Of a DNA stretch of 64,000 nt, positions 41,594 to 49,828 are shown piece by piece. Under the pieces are notes generated by a model, which had not been told where the DNA came from, searched no databases, and saw only the letters and a list, made by a program, of their open reading frames with translations. The stretch covers positions 744,001 through 808,000 of the forward strand of contig NZ_PRDM01000001.1 of assembly GCF_015182285.1 (NCBI RefSeq), written 5' to 3'. The position numbers were made by a program, and so were the translations under genes. The stretch comes from Flavobacterium hungaricum (GTDB lineage: Bacteria; Bacteroidota; Bacteroidia; Flavobacteriales; Flavobacteriaceae). The stretch's first letter is position 1, and the number at the start of each line of letters is the position of its first letter.

Positions 41594-42013
41594 ATGGAAA
41601 AAAATGTTTTCATCTTTGGAAACGGTAATTTAAGTTTTAATGATTTTTTGAGTCATTACGAAAAACCTTTGACAGCATTATTTAAAGAAGAAAACACAAA
41701 ATTTATATTGTGTGATTTTAAAGGTGTAGACACTCTTGCAATGGAAGTCCTTAAATGTGTTTCGCCAAATGTTACGCTGCTGCACATAGGTGAAAAGCCG
41801 CGTTATATGCCCGACAAATACAAAACACAAGTAAGTCAGTGGAAAATAATAGGCGGTTTTGAATCGGATCAAGAAAGGGATTTTGAAGCTGTAAATTTGT
41901 GTACACATTTTTTGGCTTTTGATTTCAATTCAGATGAAAAAAGAAAAAGCGGTACGCAAAAAAGTATCGAAAAATGTTTAGAGCAAGGAAAAATTAGAAT
42001 AAATGCGCTTTAA
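41594..42013 (+). CDS. SLOG-like Rossmannoid nucleotide-binding protein
   Basis: 139 residues. NVFIFGNGNLSFNDFLSHYEKPL (first beta-loop-helix), TKFILCDFKGVDTLAMEVL (about 34-52, like the GaDxLA motif), VTLLHIGEKPRYMPDKY, then ERDFEAVNLCTHFLAFDF and SGTQKSIEKCLEQGK (about 96-133). The paired 'RDxxA...aD..lAF...S.GT...I..A...GK' pattern is the SLOG/DprA-like superfamily, which senses or processes nucleotides, including in conflict systems. Only plus-strand gene in this part of the island. Function inferred. Confidence 0.5.
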   Translation: MEKNVFIFGNGNLSFNDFLSHYEKPLTALFKEENTKFILCDFKGVDTLAMEVLKCVSPNVTLLHIGEKPRYMPDKYKTQVSQWKIIGGFESDQERDFEAVNLCTHFLAFDFNSDEKRKSGTQKSIEKCLEQGKIRINAL

Positions 42014-42020
42014 ATATATT

Positions 42021-42272
42021 TTATTCCACATCATTTTTAGAAAACCAATTATTGGGCGGTTTGCGATACAAAACAATTTCTAACGCATTGCAATGCGTAC
42101 ATTTTATGTAACGCTCGCCGCCTTTGTCGCTATTTTCGATTTCAAAAGCAACATCAATCGTAAACAAAGTGCCTGTTTTACAAGTCGGGCAGTTAATTTT
42201 AGAATCAATATCATTTCTAAAAAATTCTACAGCGTCTAGCCAAAGTTTTCTTTCTTCCATTTGGGATTCCAA
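42021..42272 (-). CDS. Small zinc-ribbon-like protein (83 aa)
   Basis: 83 residues with NCPTCKTGTLF and KCTHCNALE, four Cys in C-x2-C...C-x2-C spacing (about 28-60), which should bind one Zn. The rest is soluble. The start at 42272 overlaps the preceding gene by 37 bp; a second ATG at 42260 (MEERKLW) would reduce it to 25 bp. Operon-like with 42236-42841. May be a small regulator, an immunity accessory, or a nucleic-acid-binding protein. Confidence 0.6.
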   Translation of the reverse strand: MESQMEERKLWLDAVEFFRNDIDSKINCPTCKTGTLFTIDVAFEIENSDKGGERYIKCTHCNALEIVLYRKPPNNWFSKNDVE

Positions 42273-42841
42273 TAATAATTTCTATCAAAACGGGTTTTCA
42301 GAAAATCTGTAAATTCTAATGTTTCCAGATCCAAAATTTGAGATTCAGTAATTTCGTTATTATAGTTAATATCAAATATATCGAGTTCACTATTTTGGTT
42401 TGAAATGTATCTGCTGTATTTTTCAAATGATAATTTTGGCTGCTCTAAAAACTCTTTAAGAAGAAGGTTTTTTACATTTTCTTTTTCGATTATTTCATGA
42501 ACAAAATCAGATTTAAATTTGGGCAGTTCTAAAATTTTATGAACACTTCCATCCAAATTAAAAAGAACCCCATTATTTGGAGACGAATATAAATTACTGT
42601 TTTTAAAAATCGCAGCGACATATTGTAAGTTAGAAAGCGGAAAACCTTCTACACTTCCGTCCTTATCAAAAATATGTACTTCGTTTCCGTTATATTCCCA
42701 AGAAATGCCAAACTTTTTTCCTTTCAAGAAAGCATTCTGTACTTCTTTATCGATTTTATCAAAATTAAAAAGATGCGGATTTAGAATATCAACAGCTATA
42801 GAAACACCTTTTTCATTATTTTTTTTCCAATTTTTTATCAT
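42236..42841 (-). CDS. Hypothetical protein, putative immunity type (201 aa)
   Basis: 201 residues, soluble. Contains DKDGSVEGFPLSNLQYVAAIFKNSNLYSSPNNGVLFNLDGSVHKIL (about 59-105), a repeated-strand segment with two 'DGSV' turns also seen in the next gene (NADGSI in 43276-43806). Ends FDRNYYWNPKWKKENFG. No named family. Overlaps the zinc-ribbon gene downstream, so probably co-translated. Confidence 0.5.
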   Translation of the reverse strand: MIKNWKKNNEKGVSIAVDILNPHLFNFDKIDKEVQNAFLKGKKFGISWEYNGNEVHIFDKDGSVEGFPLSNLQYVAAIFKNSNLYSSPNNGVLFNLDGSVHKILELPKFKSDFVHEIIEKENVKNLLLKEFLEQPKLSFEKYSRYISNQNSELDIFDINYNNEITESQILDLETLEFTDFLKTRFDRNYYWNPKWKKENFG

Positions 42842-42859
42842 AAAGCGCTGGGTGGTTTT

Positions 42860-43273
42860 TCAAGAGTTTTTATATGCCGCATAACACAAATTCCCGGCTC
42901 TTTTCGCTATCATTACATCAAGATAATCTTTTTCACTGTAATGCTCATTGTATTTTTCCCAAGGCCTTTGTATGTCCTTGTTTTTTTCAAAATAAAAGTC
43001 AATTAAATCCAATATTGCTTTTCGGTCAAATGCTTCCTCCTGATAATTTTCCAGCAATTCATGTTCTTCATAATTGTTAATAATGTTGTGAAGCATCGTT
43101 AACTGTTCTTTAAAGTTGTTCTCGCCAAAGAGTACAATAGAACTTTCTAAATTATTTGTACTCAATGGTTCTGGAAAACGAAATAGGGGAGTTCGAATTA
43201 TATAATATTCGGTAAATGGCGTCTGATCTTCTTCAATTTTACAGTGCGGTAATGTTTCAGTATCGATATGCAT
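42860..43273 (-). CDS. Hypothetical protein (137 aa)
   Basis: 137 residues, acidic, no membrane segment. N-terminal IDTETLPHCKIEEDQTPFTEYYIIRTPLFRFPEPLS then a helical part (NNFKEQLTMLHNIINNYEEHELLENYQEEAFDRKAILDLIDFYFEKN) and a basic end MIAKRAGNLCYAAYKNS. No family recognised. Two bp from the 43276-43806 gene, so the two are very likely co-transcribed. Confidence 0.5.
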   Translation of the reverse strand: MHIDTETLPHCKIEEDQTPFTEYYIIRTPLFRFPEPLSTNNLESSIVLFGENNFKEQLTMLHNIINNYEEHELLENYQEEAFDRKAILDLIDFYFEKNKDIQRPWEKYNEHYSEKDYLDVMIAKRAGNLCYAAYKNS

Positions 43274-43275
43274 TA

Positions 43276-43806
43276 TTATTGAAGTGTTTTTGTGTTTTTA
43301 ATTTTTGCAAGTATCCCATCTGTCAACAAAGGATTTTCCCATATGCCGTTTATAAAAGTTGTGTCCTCGCCCAAACTATCTTCACCGGCACTTCTTGGCT
43401 GTGATTCCAGTTTCCAGCGCGAAAACTCAATCCATAAATATTGTCTCTTTTCTTCTTCAACCAAAACGATAGTTCCAGAGGCAGTGTATAGCGAATTATT
43501 AGTCAACAGACTAGTAAAATAACCTTTATGAACATCGTGTTCTTTTATTTCAAAATCGTAAGTATGCGCTAAAAACTGCAGTTCGTTGAGATCAAAATAT
43601 TCGTTAGATGCTGCATACGGATTTACAACAAGTTTTTTTCTATACGCTTTTCTTTCTGCCGATCGAATGCTTCCGTCGGCATTTAAAAATTGAATAGAAG
43701 GTCTGGTTAATTCCGTTTTGATCCAAACAACACCGCTCCAAATATTTTCGGAGCCATTACCAAAAACTTCGGTTTGAATGCAGTAGAAGTTTTCTATTAA
43801 TTTCAT
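43276..43806 (-). CDS. Hypothetical protein, putative immunity type (176 aa)
   Basis: 176 residues, beta-rich, soluble. GVVWIKTELTRPSIQFLNADGSIRSAERKAYRKKLVVNPYAASNEYFDLNELQFLAHTYDFEIKEHDVHKGYFTSLLTNNSLYTASGTIVLVEEEKRQYLWIEFSRWKLE gives a strand-turn-strand pattern, and the end INGIWENPLLTDGILAKI resembles the 'NPLLT' end of SUKH-3 copy 1. First gene of the minus-strand unit 42021-43806. Family unknown. Confidence 0.5.
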   Translation of the reverse strand: MKLIENFYCIQTEVFGNGSENIWSGVVWIKTELTRPSIQFLNADGSIRSAERKAYRKKLVVNPYAASNEYFDLNELQFLAHTYDFEIKEHDVHKGYFTSLLTNNSLYTASGTIVLVEEEKRQYLWIEFSRWKLESQPRSAGEDSLGEDTTFINGIWENPLLTDGILAKIKNTKTLQ

Positions 43807-43882
43807 TTGAAAGATTTGGTTATCATTGGTTTTATAAACAAATATAATTTTTTATTCGAAGTAAGCAGAAGTTCATCAAAAC

Positions 43883-43912
43883 AAAAAAGCCCTAGAAAAT
43901 CCAGAGCTTTTT
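43883..43912 (-). terminator. Terminator of yebC
   Basis: Imperfect hairpin with AAAAAAGC / GCTTTTT arms (43883-43912), 23 nt past the yebC stop. Moderate quality because inner pairing is interrupted. Confidence 0.55.
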
Positions 43913-43934
43913 GATGATATAAAGAGAAAGAAAA

Positions 43935-44648
43935 TTATTCTTCTTTCATTGTATGATAAACGTTCATAACGTCATCATCTTCTTCAATTTTTTCGATCAA
44001 TTTTTCAACGTCAGCAATTTGAGCTTCGGTTAATTCTTTTGTGATCTGCGGAATACGTTCAAAACCAGAAGATAAAATTTCAAGACCTCTGTGTTCAAGT
44101 TCTTTTTGCAAAGCACCAAAACTTCCAAAAGGAGCATAGATTAAGATTCCGTCTTCGTCTTCAAAAACTTCCTCAGCACCAAAATCAATTAATTCTAATT
44201 CCAGTTCCTCAGCATCAAGTCCGTTGTTTGCAATTCTAAAGTTACAAGTATGGTCAAACATAAACTCTACAGAACCCTGAGTTCCCATAGTTCCGTTGCA
44301 TTTATTAAAATAACTTCTAATATTTGCCACCGTTCTATTATTATTATCAGAAGCAGTTTCGATCAAGATTGCAATACCGTGAGGCGCATATCCTTCAAAA
44401 AGAATTTCTTTATAGTTAGCAGTATCTTTGTTGCTGGCATTTTTAATCGCGCGCTCCACATTGTCTTTAGGCATGTTGGCCGCTTTCGCATTTTGTATAA
44501 CAGCTCTTAATCTAGAATTGGCATCTGGGTTTGGCCCGCCTTCTTTAACAGCCATTACAATATCTTTACCAATTCTAGTAAAGGTTTTGGCCATTGCAGA
44601 CCAGCGTTTCATTTTTCTTCCTTTTCTAAATTCGAATGCTCTTCCCAT
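43935..44648 (-). CDS. yebC: YebC/PmpR family translation/transcription factor
   Basis: 237 residues. N-terminal MGRAFEFRKGRKMKRWSAMAKTFTRIGKDIVMAVKEGGPNPDANSRLRAVIQNAKAANMPKDNVERAIKNA is the YebC fold start; ILFEGYAPHGIAILIETASDNNNRTVANIRSYFNKCNGTMGTQGSVEFMFD is the central domain. YebC2-type members assist translation of proline stretches; others act as regulators. This one starts MGRAFEFRKGRK rather than MAGHSKW, typical of Bacteroidetes. Own promoter box at 44672-44679. Confidence 0.94.
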   Translation of the reverse strand: MGRAFEFRKGRKMKRWSAMAKTFTRIGKDIVMAVKEGGPNPDANSRLRAVIQNAKAANMPKDNVERAIKNASNKDTANYKEILFEGYAPHGIAILIETASDNNNRTVANIRSYFNKCNGTMGTQGSVEFMFDHTCNFRIANNGLDAEELELELIDFGAEEVFEDEDGILIYAPFGSFGALQKELEHRGLEILSSGFERIPQITKELTEAQIADVEKLIEKIEEDDDVMNVYHTMKEE

Positions 44649-44975
44649 TTCTAATTTTAAGTTTTGTGATGCAAAAATACGGTTATTCCTTATTTTTCCA
44701 AAAACAAAACAACTCTTTTTTATGGAATGTTTTGGTGTTGAAGTTTCCAGTTTCAGGTTTCACGGTTCAAGTCCTGCTTCTGGTGTTGAATTTAACCACA
44801 AGGTTCGCAAAGATTATACATAGCCTTGCGACCTCTTTTTATTGTAAAATTATTGTAAAAAAATCTTTGTGTACTTTGCGTAAATCTTTGCGCACTTTGC
44901 GGTTAAACTTGAAACATGAAACCTGAAACCATAAACCATAAACCATAAACCATAAACCATAAACCCGAAACAAAA
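44649..44975. other. Repeat-rich gap between yebC and S41 protease genes
   Basis: 327 bp. Contains the yebC -7 box (TATTTTTG on the minus strand, 44672-44679), a dispersed repeat segment (CTTTGCG..CTTTGCGGTT, about 44865-44905, related to 53641-53697 and 61660-61792), degenerate GAAACMTGAAACC units, and the ATAAACC heptamer array. No gene. Confidence 0.65.
44931..44965. repeat. Tandem heptamer (ATAAACC)x5
   Basis: Five exact copies of ATAAACC in a row, preceded by degenerate GAAACC units. Just after the S41 protease stop (minus strand), with no coding role visible. Confidence 0.9.
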
Positions 44976-47012
44976 CTACTTACTCCCTCCATTAAATTCA
45001 TTAATAATATTTACCGCTTCATTTAAGTACGGATTAGTTCGAAGGTTTTCCATTTGATATTGATTAATGGTCTTGTCTGTCGGATAAGTTCCCAGTAAAA
45101 ACTGATTTACAGAAGAATTGTAAACATCCAGCGGATTATTTTCATCGTTAAAAGTGTTGATCTCTGTCCACAGTGCCGTTAATGATTTATTTTGATTAAA
45201 AATCGCTTCTAAAGTCATCGGAATCTCTGCTTTTGGAGTATTTACAATCTGATCAATTTTTTGATTGATTTTTTTTATGTTGTTAAAAAAGTAATTATCA
45301 GAAAGTCGTGCCGAACTGTTTTTGGCAATTTTATCAATAATGCTTCTTTTTACATACGTTCTATATTTTAAGAAAGGAGTAAGGCTGTCATTTTTTACCG
45401 CTGTTGGGAAATCGCTTTCTTTTTGGTAAATATCCTCATAAAATTCAGGTAAAACTACGTCTGGTCTAACGCCGACATATTGATGGCTTTTACCCGTAAC
45501 ACGATAAAATTTGTTGATCGTAATTTTAAGGAAATCAGTATTTTTTTCCTCGTCAAGCGAAAGAATAGTCTGCATCGTCGCTTTACCCAATGTAGTACTT
45601 CCTAATAACAGAGCGCGGTTGTAATCCTGCATGATCGAAGCAAAAAACTCACTTGCCGAAGCCGTATTGCTATTCACCAAAACCACAATCGGACCTCGAT
45701 AAATAACACCTTTAAACGGATCATTGATCACCGATTTTTCCTGTTTGTTATCAACCACGATCGAGATAGGGCCGTAATCTACAAACATTCCAGCCATTTT
45801 AATGGCTTCCTCCATCGATCCGCCTCCATTGTCAACCAAATCAATAACCAAACCGTTGATATTATCACGCTCTAGTTTGATCACTTCGCGGGCAACATCA
45901 TCTGCACAGCCTTTACGACTGTTACCATCCAGATCGGCATAAAAACTCGGAATCTTGATATAGCCTATTTTAGTATCCTTACCGATGATAAAACTGAAAA
46001 CCGAATTTTCTTCGTCTTTCATCACTTGTTTTTCGATAAAAACGTCAAAGCTCTTGCCTGAATTTCGCTTTAGCGTAAGCGTAATATGTTTATTCGTTTC
46101 AGACAAAATCATGCTCGAAATAGATTCTAATGAAGCACAGGAAACCTGCAAAGTTTCTTTTTGATTTGAGATCGAAAGAATCTGATCGCCTTTTTTGATT
46201 TGTCCGGTCTGATATGCCGGGCCATTCGGATCTACCTCATCAATAATAATTTCATTTTTATCATTCAAATTCACAGTCATTCCAAGCGACAAATGTTCTT
46301 TTGACAAAGAAGCTACAAAGCTTGTTTTAGAATCATCGCTAAAATAAGCCGTGTGCGGATCAAAATACGTGCAAAAGAAGTTGTAAAGTTTCTCTTCCAG
46401 CTTAGATTTGCTCTCTAATAAAGTGCTGATCCTGCATATTTCGTTAGAAACAATAGTTTTTTTAACAGGCAGTTCGATTGATTTAAAATTAACTTTTAAA
46501 GAATCCAGATTATTACTCGTATCGGCCACTTCGTCCAAAACCTGATAACGAAGTTTTTTGAGCCAGACTCTTTCCAGATCTTCTTTTTTGAGATAAAAAG
46601 CAAACGACTTTTTGTAAAACCGAATCGTATCTTTTTGAGTATAATCAAACGGCTGCGTCTGGATTTTCTCCAAAACGGCTTTTGTTCGCATCAGACCATT
46701 GCGGTATTTTTCTTTGATATCAGTCAAAAAACTACAGTCATTTTCCAGGATTAAATCATCCAATTTGAAACGGTATTTTTTAGCCATTTCATCATATTCT
46801 GTTTTAAAAAATATATTGCGGGACGGATCCAATTCATTGATGAGATTATCAAATACAAAGACAGACAAACTATCGTCGACAGGTTTCGGTCTAAGATGTT
46901 CGCTTTGGATGAGCGCATTTATTTTGTTCAAAATCTCACAAGTTGCTGCGCTGCTTTGACCAAAAGAAACGGTATAACATAGCAAAAAAAGGAGTAGTGA
47001 AATCTTTTTCAT
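44976..47012 (-). CDS. S41 family peptidase, tail-specific protease with PDZ domain
   Basis: 678 residues from the ATG at 47012 (MKKISLLLFLLCYTVSFGQ, a signal peptide); the longer frame from 47033 adds seven residues ahead of this signal. N-terminal Prc-like domain (about 30-220), PDZ domain (about 225-315, LGMTVNLNDKNEIIIDEV, GDQILSIS), then the S41 core. The catalytic Ser lies in NSNTASASEFFASIMQDY (about 465) and Lys in GKATMQT (about 495). GLVIDLVDNGGGSMEEA is a typical oxyanion segment. Expected to process or degrade proteins from their C-termini in the periplasm. Confidence 0.92.
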   Translation of the reverse strand: MKKISLLLFLLCYTVSFGQSSAATCEILNKINALIQSEHLRPKPVDDSLSVFVFDNLINELDPSRNIFFKTEYDEMAKKYRFKLDDLILENDCSFLTDIKEKYRNGLMRTKAVLEKIQTQPFDYTQKDTIRFYKKSFAFYLKKEDLERVWLKKLRYQVLDEVADTSNNLDSLKVNFKSIELPVKKTIVSNEICRISTLLESKSKLEEKLYNFFCTYFDPHTAYFSDDSKTSFVASLSKEHLSLGMTVNLNDKNEIIIDEVDPNGPAYQTGQIKKGDQILSISNQKETLQVSCASLESISSMILSETNKHITLTLKRNSGKSFDVFIEKQVMKDEENSVFSFIIGKDTKIGYIKIPSFYADLDGNSRKGCADDVAREVIKLERDNINGLVIDLVDNGGGSMEEAIKMAGMFVDYGPISIVVDNKQEKSVINDPFKGVIYRGPIVVLVNSNTASASEFFASIMQDYNRALLLGSTTLGKATMQTILSLDEEKNTDFLKITINKFYRVTGKSHQYVGVRPDVVLPEFYEDIYQKESDFPTAVKNDSLTPFLKYRTYVKRSIIDKIAKNSSARLSDNYFFNNIKKINQKIDQIVNTPKAEIPMTLEAIFNQNKSLTALWTEINTFNDENNPLDVYNSSVNQFLLGTYPTDKTINQYQMENLRTNPYLNEAVNIINEFNGGSK

Positions 47013-47120
47013 AGGTGGAAAATCAACGTTCATATTAAAGTTACACTAATTTTTTTACAAAAAACACGAATCCCTTTAAAATATCGACAGCCTAAAGATT
47101 TTTTAATATTCTTTTTGCAA

Positions 47121-47200
47121 CGAATTTCACGAATTAGCGCGAATTTTATTTTTACTCTGTGCAATCTGCGACAAAAAAATAGTGTAATTAGTGAAATTCG
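47121..47200. repeat. Inverted-repeat element (CGAATTTCAC...GTGAAATTCG)
   Basis: Arms CGAATTTCACGAATT (47121-47135) and AATTAGTGAAATTCG (47186-47200) enclose a ~50-bp centre with TGCAATCTGCGAC. The arms include words found in other intergenic repeats of this window (TTTCACGCAGATT at 51k), so this is a dispersed-repeat relative. Confidence 0.6.
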
Positions 47201-47210
47201 CGGCCATAAA

Positions 47211-47244
47211 AAAATGCGTTACAACTTTCGTCGCAACGCATTTT
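47211..47244 (-). terminator. Terminator of gcvT
   Basis: Arms AAAATGCGTT / AACGCATTTT around a 14-nt loop, 21 nt after the gcvT stop, followed on the minus strand by a T-run. Confidence 0.8.
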
Positions 47245-47264
47245 AATTATAATTCAAAAAGAAT

Positions 47265-48347
47265 TTATTTCTTGTAAAACGGTAATTTTACCACTTTAGC
47301 AGCAACATCATTTTTTCTAATTCTGATAAAAATATCACTGTCTACAGCACTGTTAGCAACCGTAACATACCCTAAACCGATACCTTTATTCATAGAAGGC
47401 GACATCGTTCCAGAAGTCACAATTCCGATCACATTTCCATCCGCATCAACAATTTCATAATCATGTCTTGGCACTGCACGTTCCTGCATTTCAAAAGCAA
47501 CCAATTTTTTAGTAACACCCGCTTCTTTTTGTTTTTTAAGAGCTTCAGAATTGGTAAAATCTTTAGTAAATTTTGTGATCCATCCCAATCCAGCTTCAAG
47601 CGGCGAAGTAGTATCGTTAATATCATTACCGTACAAACAGAAACCCATTTCAAGACGTAATGTATCTCTTGCAGCAAGACCAATTGGTTTAATTCCGTAG
47701 GCAGCACCCGCTTCAAAAACTTTATTCCAAACCTGTTCTGCTTCGTTATTTTTGCAGTAAATTTCAAATCCTCCAGAACCAGTATAACCAGTAGCAGAAA
47801 TAATTACATGTTCGATTCCTGCAAAATCACCCACTTCAAAATGGTAGTAAGCAATAGCAGACAAATCAACAGAAGTAAGCGCCTGCATAGCCTCAACCGC
47901 TTTAGGTCCCTGAATTGCTAATAAAGAATAATCCTCAGAAAGATTCTTCATTTCAACACCCAAATCATTGTGAGACGAAATCCAGTTCCAGTCTTTATCG
48001 ATATTAGAAGCATTTACAACCAGTAAATACTGCTCTTCTTTCATTTTATAAATAATCAAATCATCTACAATGCCGCCTTCGTTATTAGGAAGACAAGAAT
48101 ATTGCGCTCTTCCAATTGTCAAAGTAGACGCATCATTCGAAGTCACTTTCTGAATCAAAGCCAAAGCATTTGGACCCGTCAGCAAAAATTCACCCATATG
48201 CGAAACATCAAAAACTCCCACACCATTACGAACCGTTTCATGTTCAGCATTAACCCCTTCATAAGTAATCGGCATGTTATAACCAGCAAAAGGAAGCATT
48301 TTAGCCCCTAAACCTTCATGTATGTGCGTAAGCGCAGTATTTTTCAT
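47265..48347 (-). CDS. gcvT: Aminomethyltransferase (glycine cleavage T protein)
   Basis: 360 residues; transfers the aminomethyl carbon from lipoylated H-protein to tetrahydrofolate. Features: [41 protein letters not shown] (about 14-53), the catalytic-Asp region [27 protein letters not shown] (about 238-264), [18 protein letters not shown] (about 193-210) and a C-terminal [16 protein letters not shown]. Other glycine-cleavage genes are not adjacent, as is usual in Flavobacterium. Confidence 0.96.
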   Translation of the reverse strand: MKNTALTHIHEGLGAKMLPFAGYNMPITYEGVNAEHETVRNGVGVFDVSHMGEFLLTGPNALALIQKVTSNDASTLTIGRAQYSCLPNNEGGIVDDLIIYKMKEEQYLLVVNASNIDKDWNWISSHNDLGVEMKNLSEDYSLLAIQGPKAVEAMQALTSVDLSAIAYYHFEVGDFAGIEHVIISATGYTGSGGFEIYCKNNEAEQVWNKVFEAGAAYGIKPIGLAARDTLRLEMGFCLYGNDINDTTSPLEAGLGWITKFTKDFTNSEALKKQKEAGVTKKLVAFEMQERAVPRHDYEIVDADGNVIGIVTSGTMSPSMNKGIGLGYVTVANSAVDSDIFIRIRKNDVAAKVVKLPFYKK

Positions 48348-48372
48348 TGTGTTGTTTTATAAAATTGTTTTG

Positions 48373-48380
48373 CAAATCTA
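48373..48380 (-). promoter_or_regulatory. -7 promoter box (TAGATTTG) of gcvT
   Basis: Minus-strand TAGATTTG fits TAnnTTTG, 26 nt before the gcvT ATG at 48347. No glycine riboswitch is seen between the box and the start; the leader is too short. Confidence 0.5.
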
Positions 48381-48431
48381 TTCAAAAAATATCTAATTTG
48401 AATGCCTTAAATTATAAATTTCGCAATGATT

Positions 48432-48500
48432 AGGAGCTATTTCCTGCTATCCGCTATATCTTTTTGTTTTTAAAGGAAAAACAAAAAGGATACCGCTCCT
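48432..48500. repeat. Hairpin-type intergenic repeat (AGGAGC ... GCTCCT)
   Basis: Outer arms AGGAGC / GCTCCT and a strong inner stem (ATCTTTTTGTTTTT / AAAAACAAAAAGGAT) in the 362-bp gap between gcvT and nnrD. The sequence TTTCCTGCTATCCGCTATATC before the stem is a common Flavobacterium intergenic word in my experience. Rest of the gap (48501-48709) has AAATCCG repeats and no gene. Confidence 0.6.
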
Positions 48501-48709
48501 ATCAGGGCTAGGAATTTACGTTCAAAAGAAACATTCGTGCATTCAAATTTTATGTAACTTAATAACCTGATTTTATATCCGTATTCATTTAAAGTAAAAA
48601 GTGCAGAAACAGCAAATTAAAAAATCCGTTTTTTATCCGCTTTTTTACGAAGTAAATCCGTTTAATCCGCGTCATAAAAAAACATCAAATTGATCCAAAA
48701 TAAGCCCAA

Positions 48710-49567
48710 ATGAAAGATCCATTTTTAATCACCAAAGAAGAAATTCTAAAACTATACAAACCTGTAGATTCCAAAGCACACAAAGGAACCCAAGGCCATG
48801 CTGTGATTATTGCCGGAAGTTACGGCAAAGTAGGAGCGGCCGTTCTGGCGTCAAAATCCTGTTTAAAATCAGGATGTGGACTCGTAACAACCTTTATTCC
48901 AAAATGCGGTTATCAAATCCTGCAAATCTCCATTCCCGAAGTAATGACCGTTACCGATGAAAATACAAATTTTATCACGCATATTCACTTACCATTAATT
49001 CCCCAAGCCATAGGAATCGGACCCGGAATAGGAAAGGAGCTTGGCACACAAAAAGCATTATTTGAGTTTTTAAGAATTAATAAAGCGCCTTTAGTCCTCG
49101 ATGCAGATGCTTTAAATAATATTTCTGAAAATTTATCTTGGTTAGAATTAGTTCCAGAAGACACCATTCTAACACCTCATCCAAAAGAATTAGAGCGTTT
49201 AATCGGCAAATGGAATTCGGAATCCGAAAAATTTCAAAAAACAATTGCTTTTTCAGAAAAGTACAAAGTCATTGTCATCATGAAAGGCGCGCCGACATTT
49301 ATTATAAACAGAACTTCGGTCTACGAAAACACCACCGGAAACGCAGCCCTCGCCACCGCAGGAAGCGGCGACGTCTTAACCGGAATCCTGACCAGTCTGC
49401 TGACACAAGGTTACGAACCCAAATACGCCTCAAAACTAGGCGTTTTCCTCCACGGTTTAACAGCAGATTTAGCTTTGCCCAAAACAGGTTACGAGTCTTT
49501 TACCGCTTCGACCATTATTAAGTATTTAGGAAAGGCTTTTTTAGAATTAGAAAATGCGGCAATTTGA
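48710..49567 (+). CDS. nnrD: ADP-dependent NAD(P)H-hydrate dehydratase
   Basis: 285 residues; repairs hydrated NAD(P)H in the cytoplasm. This is the YjeF C-terminal (carbohydrate-kinase-like) domain only, without the N-terminal epimerase. Motifs: KGTQGHAVIIAGSYGKVGAAVLA (about 25-47), GIGPGIGKELGTQKAL (about 102-117), LVLDADALN (about 127-135), TPHPKELERLIG (about 156-167), and the nucleotide-binding NAALATAGSGDVLTGILTSLLTQG (about 215-238). The missing epimerase suggests NnrE is encoded elsewhere. Confidence 0.92.
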   Translation: MKDPFLITKEEILKLYKPVDSKAHKGTQGHAVIIAGSYGKVGAAVLASKSCLKSGCGLVTTFIPKCGYQILQISIPEVMTVTDENTNFITHIHLPLIPQAIGIGPGIGKELGTQKALFEFLRINKAPLVLDADALNNISENLSWLELVPEDTILTPHPKELERLIGKWNSESEKFQKTIAFSEKYKVIVIMKGAPTFIINRTSVYENTTGNAALATAGSGDVLTGILTSLLTQGYEPKYASKLGVFLHGLTADLALPKTGYESFTASTIIKYLGKAFLELENAAI

Positions 49568-49592
49568 TAATTAGATAATTTTATTGAACGTT

Positions 49593-49705
49593 TGTCACCC
49601 TGAGCGAAGTCGAAGAGGCACGAGAAGCTATGTAAAGTAACCATAAAGAATTACACCAATCTTTGTCGAGCCACTTGCGCTCCTTCGACTTCGCTCAGGA
49701 TGACA
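49593..49705. repeat. Inverted-repeat element (TGTCAYCCTGAGCGAAGTCG family), copy 1
   Basis: 23-nt arms at 49593-49615 and 49683-49705, TGTCACCCTGAGCGAAGTCG and its near-perfect inverse, with one C/T difference. The centre (about 67 bp) is unrelated to copy 2 at 60541-60652. Lies downstream of nnrD and can fold into a long stem-loop. Confidence 0.85.
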
Positions 49706-49759
49706 CAAAATAAGAAAAAATCTAAAATCCACCTTCTCAATCTAAAATCAAAAAAAACG

Positions 49760-49767
49760 TAAGTTTG
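49760..49767 (+). promoter_or_regulatory. -7 promoter box (TAAGTTTG) of the HipA-like/DUF3037 pair
   Basis: TAAGTTTG is a perfect TAnnTTTG box, 61 bp before the ATG at 49829, implying a ~55-nt leader. Confidence 0.5.
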
Positions 49768-49828
49768 TAATGTCAAAGATTAGAAACTTAGCAACTCAGT
49801 TCCTTAGCATCTTTGAATCTTTAAAAAA

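Noticed and set aside
44750..44830. tRNA-like GGTTCAAGTCC word
   Set aside because: No acceptor stem or anticodon arm can be formed around it; it belongs to repeat-like sequence.
44931..44965. CRISPR-like array
   Set aside because: Units are contiguous heptamers without spacers; no cas genes in the window.
48348..48372. Glycine riboswitch before gcvT
   Set aside because: The promoter box is only 26 nt from the start codon, leaving no room for an aptamer.
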